DNA from: Aquariibacter sp964433315
GTDB lineage: Bacteria > Pseudomonadota > Gammaproteobacteria > Burkholderiales > Burkholderiaceae_C
Assembly: GCA_964433315.1 (NCBI GenBank)
Contig: CAYSQO010000082.1
Coordinates: 1-7,682 of the forward strand
DNA length: 7,682 nt
Direction of reading: 5' to 3'
Shown: positions 6,568 through 7,682 of the stretch, in pieces
Layout: every line of letters starts with the position of its first letter
How positions within the stretch are numbered: position 1 is the first letter of the stretch
Position numbers and translations under genes: made by a program
Notes under the pieces: generated by a model
Database searches by the model: none
Told to the model about the DNA's origin: nothing
What the model saw: only the letters and a program-made list of their open reading frames with translations

Positions 6568-6594
6568 CTGTTCCGCGCTCCGATGGCGGGACAG
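6568..6594 (+). other. Stem-loop in the predicted glnA 5' leader
   Basis: CTGTTCCGC (6568-6576) pairs with GCGGGACAG (6586-6594) over nine bases with one G-U pair, leaving a nine-base loop. No T run follows, so it is not an intrinsic terminator. It ends 35 bases before the ribosome site and does not cover it. Its role is unknown; it may stabilise the mRNA or act as a protein or small-RNA target. Confidence 0.4.
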
Positions 6595-6629
6595 CCTCAC
6601 CCCAGACACCTCGACCAAAGCGTTCCGCT

Positions 6630-6634
6630 AGGAG
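6630..6634 (+). promoter_or_regulatory. Shine-Dalgarno AGGAG for glnA
   Basis: AGGAG lies seven bases before the ATG at 6642. It is the best-matched ribosome site in the window, as expected for a highly expressed enzyme, and it fixes the glnA start. Confidence 0.8.
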
Positions 6635-6641
6635 ATCCCTG

Positions 6642-7682
6642 ATGGCCAAGACCGTCGCCGACGTGATGAAGATGGTGAAGGAGAACGAAGTCAAGTTCGT
6701 CGACTTCCGTTTCACCGACACCCGCGGCAAGGAGCAGCACGTCTCCGTGCCCGTCTCGCATTTCGATGAAGACAAGTTCGTCTCGGGCCATGCCTTCGAC
6801 GGTTCTTCGATTGCCGGCTGGAAGGGCATCGAAGCCTCCGACATGCAGCTCATGCCGGACCCGAACACCGCGAACATCGACCCCTTCTTCGAAGAGCCGA
6901 CGCTGATCCTGACCTGCGACGTCATCGATCCGACCGACGGCAAGCCCTACGAGCGCGACCCGCGCTCCCTGGCCAAGCGGGCCGAGGCCTACATGAAGGC
7001 TTCGGGCCTGGGCGACACCGCCTACTTCGGCCCGGAGCCCGAGTTCTTCGTGTTCGACAGCGTGCGCTGGAACGTCGACATGTCGGGCTGCTTCGCGAAG
7101 ATCGAATCGGAAGAAGCCGCCTGGAACACCGGCAAGGACTACGAGCACGGCAACAGCGGCTTCCGCCCGGCTGTCAAGGGCGGCTACTTCCCGGTGCCCC
7201 CGGTCGACAGCGGCCAGGACCTGCGCTCGGAGATGTGCCTGGTGCTGGAATCCCTCGGCATCCCCGTCGAAGTCCACCACCACGAAGTGGCCAACGCCGG
7301 CCAGATGGAGATCGGCACCAAGTTCAGCACGCTGATCCAGCGCGCCGACTGGGTCCAGCTGCAGAAGTACGTGATCCACAACGTCGCGCACTCCTACGGC
7401 AAGACCGCCACCTTCATGCCCAAGCCCATCGTTGGCGACAACGGCAGCGGCATGCACGTGCACCAGTCGGTCTGGAAGGACGGCAAGAACCTGTTCGCCG
7501 GTGACGGCTACGCCGGCCTGAGCGACTTCGCGCTCTACTACATCGGAGGCATCATCAAGCATGCCCGCGCGCTGAACGCCATCACCAACCCCGGCACCAA
7601 CTCGTACAAGCGACTGGTCCCGGGCTACGAAGCCCCGGTGAAGCTGGCCTACTCGGCCAAGAACCGCTCGGCCTCGATCCGC
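6642..7682 (+). CDS. glnA: Glutamine synthetase type I (GlnA), 3' end cut by window edge
   Basis: GlnA makes glutamine from glutamate, ammonia and ATP in the cytoplasm as a dodecamer. The 347 codons present are an uninterrupted match to bacterial GSI of about 470 residues. The N-terminal domain contains FDGSSIAGW (52-60). Metal and substrate residues follow with a constant offset of three from the E. coli enzyme: E132 and E134 in GPEPEFF, E215, E223 in GQMEIG, H272 in GMHVH, R342 and R347 in NRSASIR. The tail with the adenylylated tyrosine lies outside the window, so GlnE control cannot be confirmed. The start ATG with AGGAG is clear and the product begins MAKTVADVM. Codon use differs from the genes to the left, with more GAA and TCG/TCC, in line with high expression. 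A sigma-54/NtrC-type control region precedes it. In relatives ntrB-ntrC often follow; that cannot be seen here. Confidence 0.97.
   Translation, partial: MAKTVADVMKMVKENEVKFVDFRFTDTRGKEQHVSVPVSHFDEDKFVSGHAFDGSSIAGWKGIEASDMQLMPDPNTANIDPFFEEPTLILTCDVIDPTDGKPYERDPRSLAKRAEAYMKASGLGDTAYFGPEPEFFVFDSVRWNVDMSGCFAKIESEEAAWNTGKDYEHGNSGFRPAVKGGYFPVPPVDSGQDLRSEMCLVLESLGIPVEVHHHEVANAGQMEIGTKFSTLIQRADWVQLQKYVIHNVAHSYGKTATFMPKPIVGDNGSGMHVHQSVWKDGKNLFAGDGYAGLSDFALYYIGGIIKHARALNAITNPGTNSYKRLVPGYEAPVKLAYSAKNRSASIR

Noticed and set aside
6437..6631. 64-codon plus-strand open frame across the glnA control region
   Set aside because: It starts at a GTG overlapping the end of the MoCF gene, has no ribosome site of its own, lacks the local codon bias, and runs through promoter and hairpin elements.
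6597..7562. Minus-strand open frame opposite glnA
   Set aside because: It lies wholly within a highly conserved glnA reading frame plus its ribosome site, and shows no domain.

Overview
This is a very GC-rich window with a strong G/C bias at third codon positions. The glutamine synthetase at the right edge reads like a betaproteobacterial, Burkholderiales-type GlnA, and the EI24 / CinA-type pair beside it also fits that group. I therefore infer a chromosomal segment of a high-GC member of the Burkholderiales. All genes lie on the plus strand. I see no tRNA, rRNA, CRISPR array, insertion sequence or integrase.

Left part (1-4671): two large hydrolase genes. The first is a zinc metalloprotease of the DUF5117/DUF4953 type with an intact HExxHxxGxxH motif. 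Its N-terminus (signal peptide and leader) is missing, because the frame is closed by a TGA at 6-8 and no ATG/GTG start follows it. After a 133-base GC-rich gap comes a two-domain protein. Its N-terminal half is a papain-like (C1) cysteine protease with no visible pro-region. Its C-terminal half is an alpha/beta-hydrolase with a GHSAG serine elbow. This double-hydrolase fusion is the most unusual gene here.

Middle part (4672-6440): a tight gene pair. An EI24-domain (CysZ-like) polytopic membrane protein may be translated from a leaderless transcript. It is followed 13 bases later by a stand-alone MoCF-domain protein (CinA N-terminal type, no CinA C-terminal domain).

Right part (6441-7682): a 201-base regulatory region followed by glnA, which is cut by the window edge after 347 codons of about 470. 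The region holds, in order: a hairpin that may terminate the upstream operon and overlaps NtrC-like sites; a third short dyad; a good sigma-54-type (-24/-12) element whose -12 end coincides with an extended -10 sequence; a 9-bp stem in the predicted leader; and a strong Shine-Dalgarno. The expected logic is nitrogen-regulated transcription of glnA through NtrC and sigma-54. The promoter elements are motif readings, not demonstrated sites.

I find no clear undescribed multi-gene system. The best leads are the protease/lipase-like fusion and the layered glnA control region.
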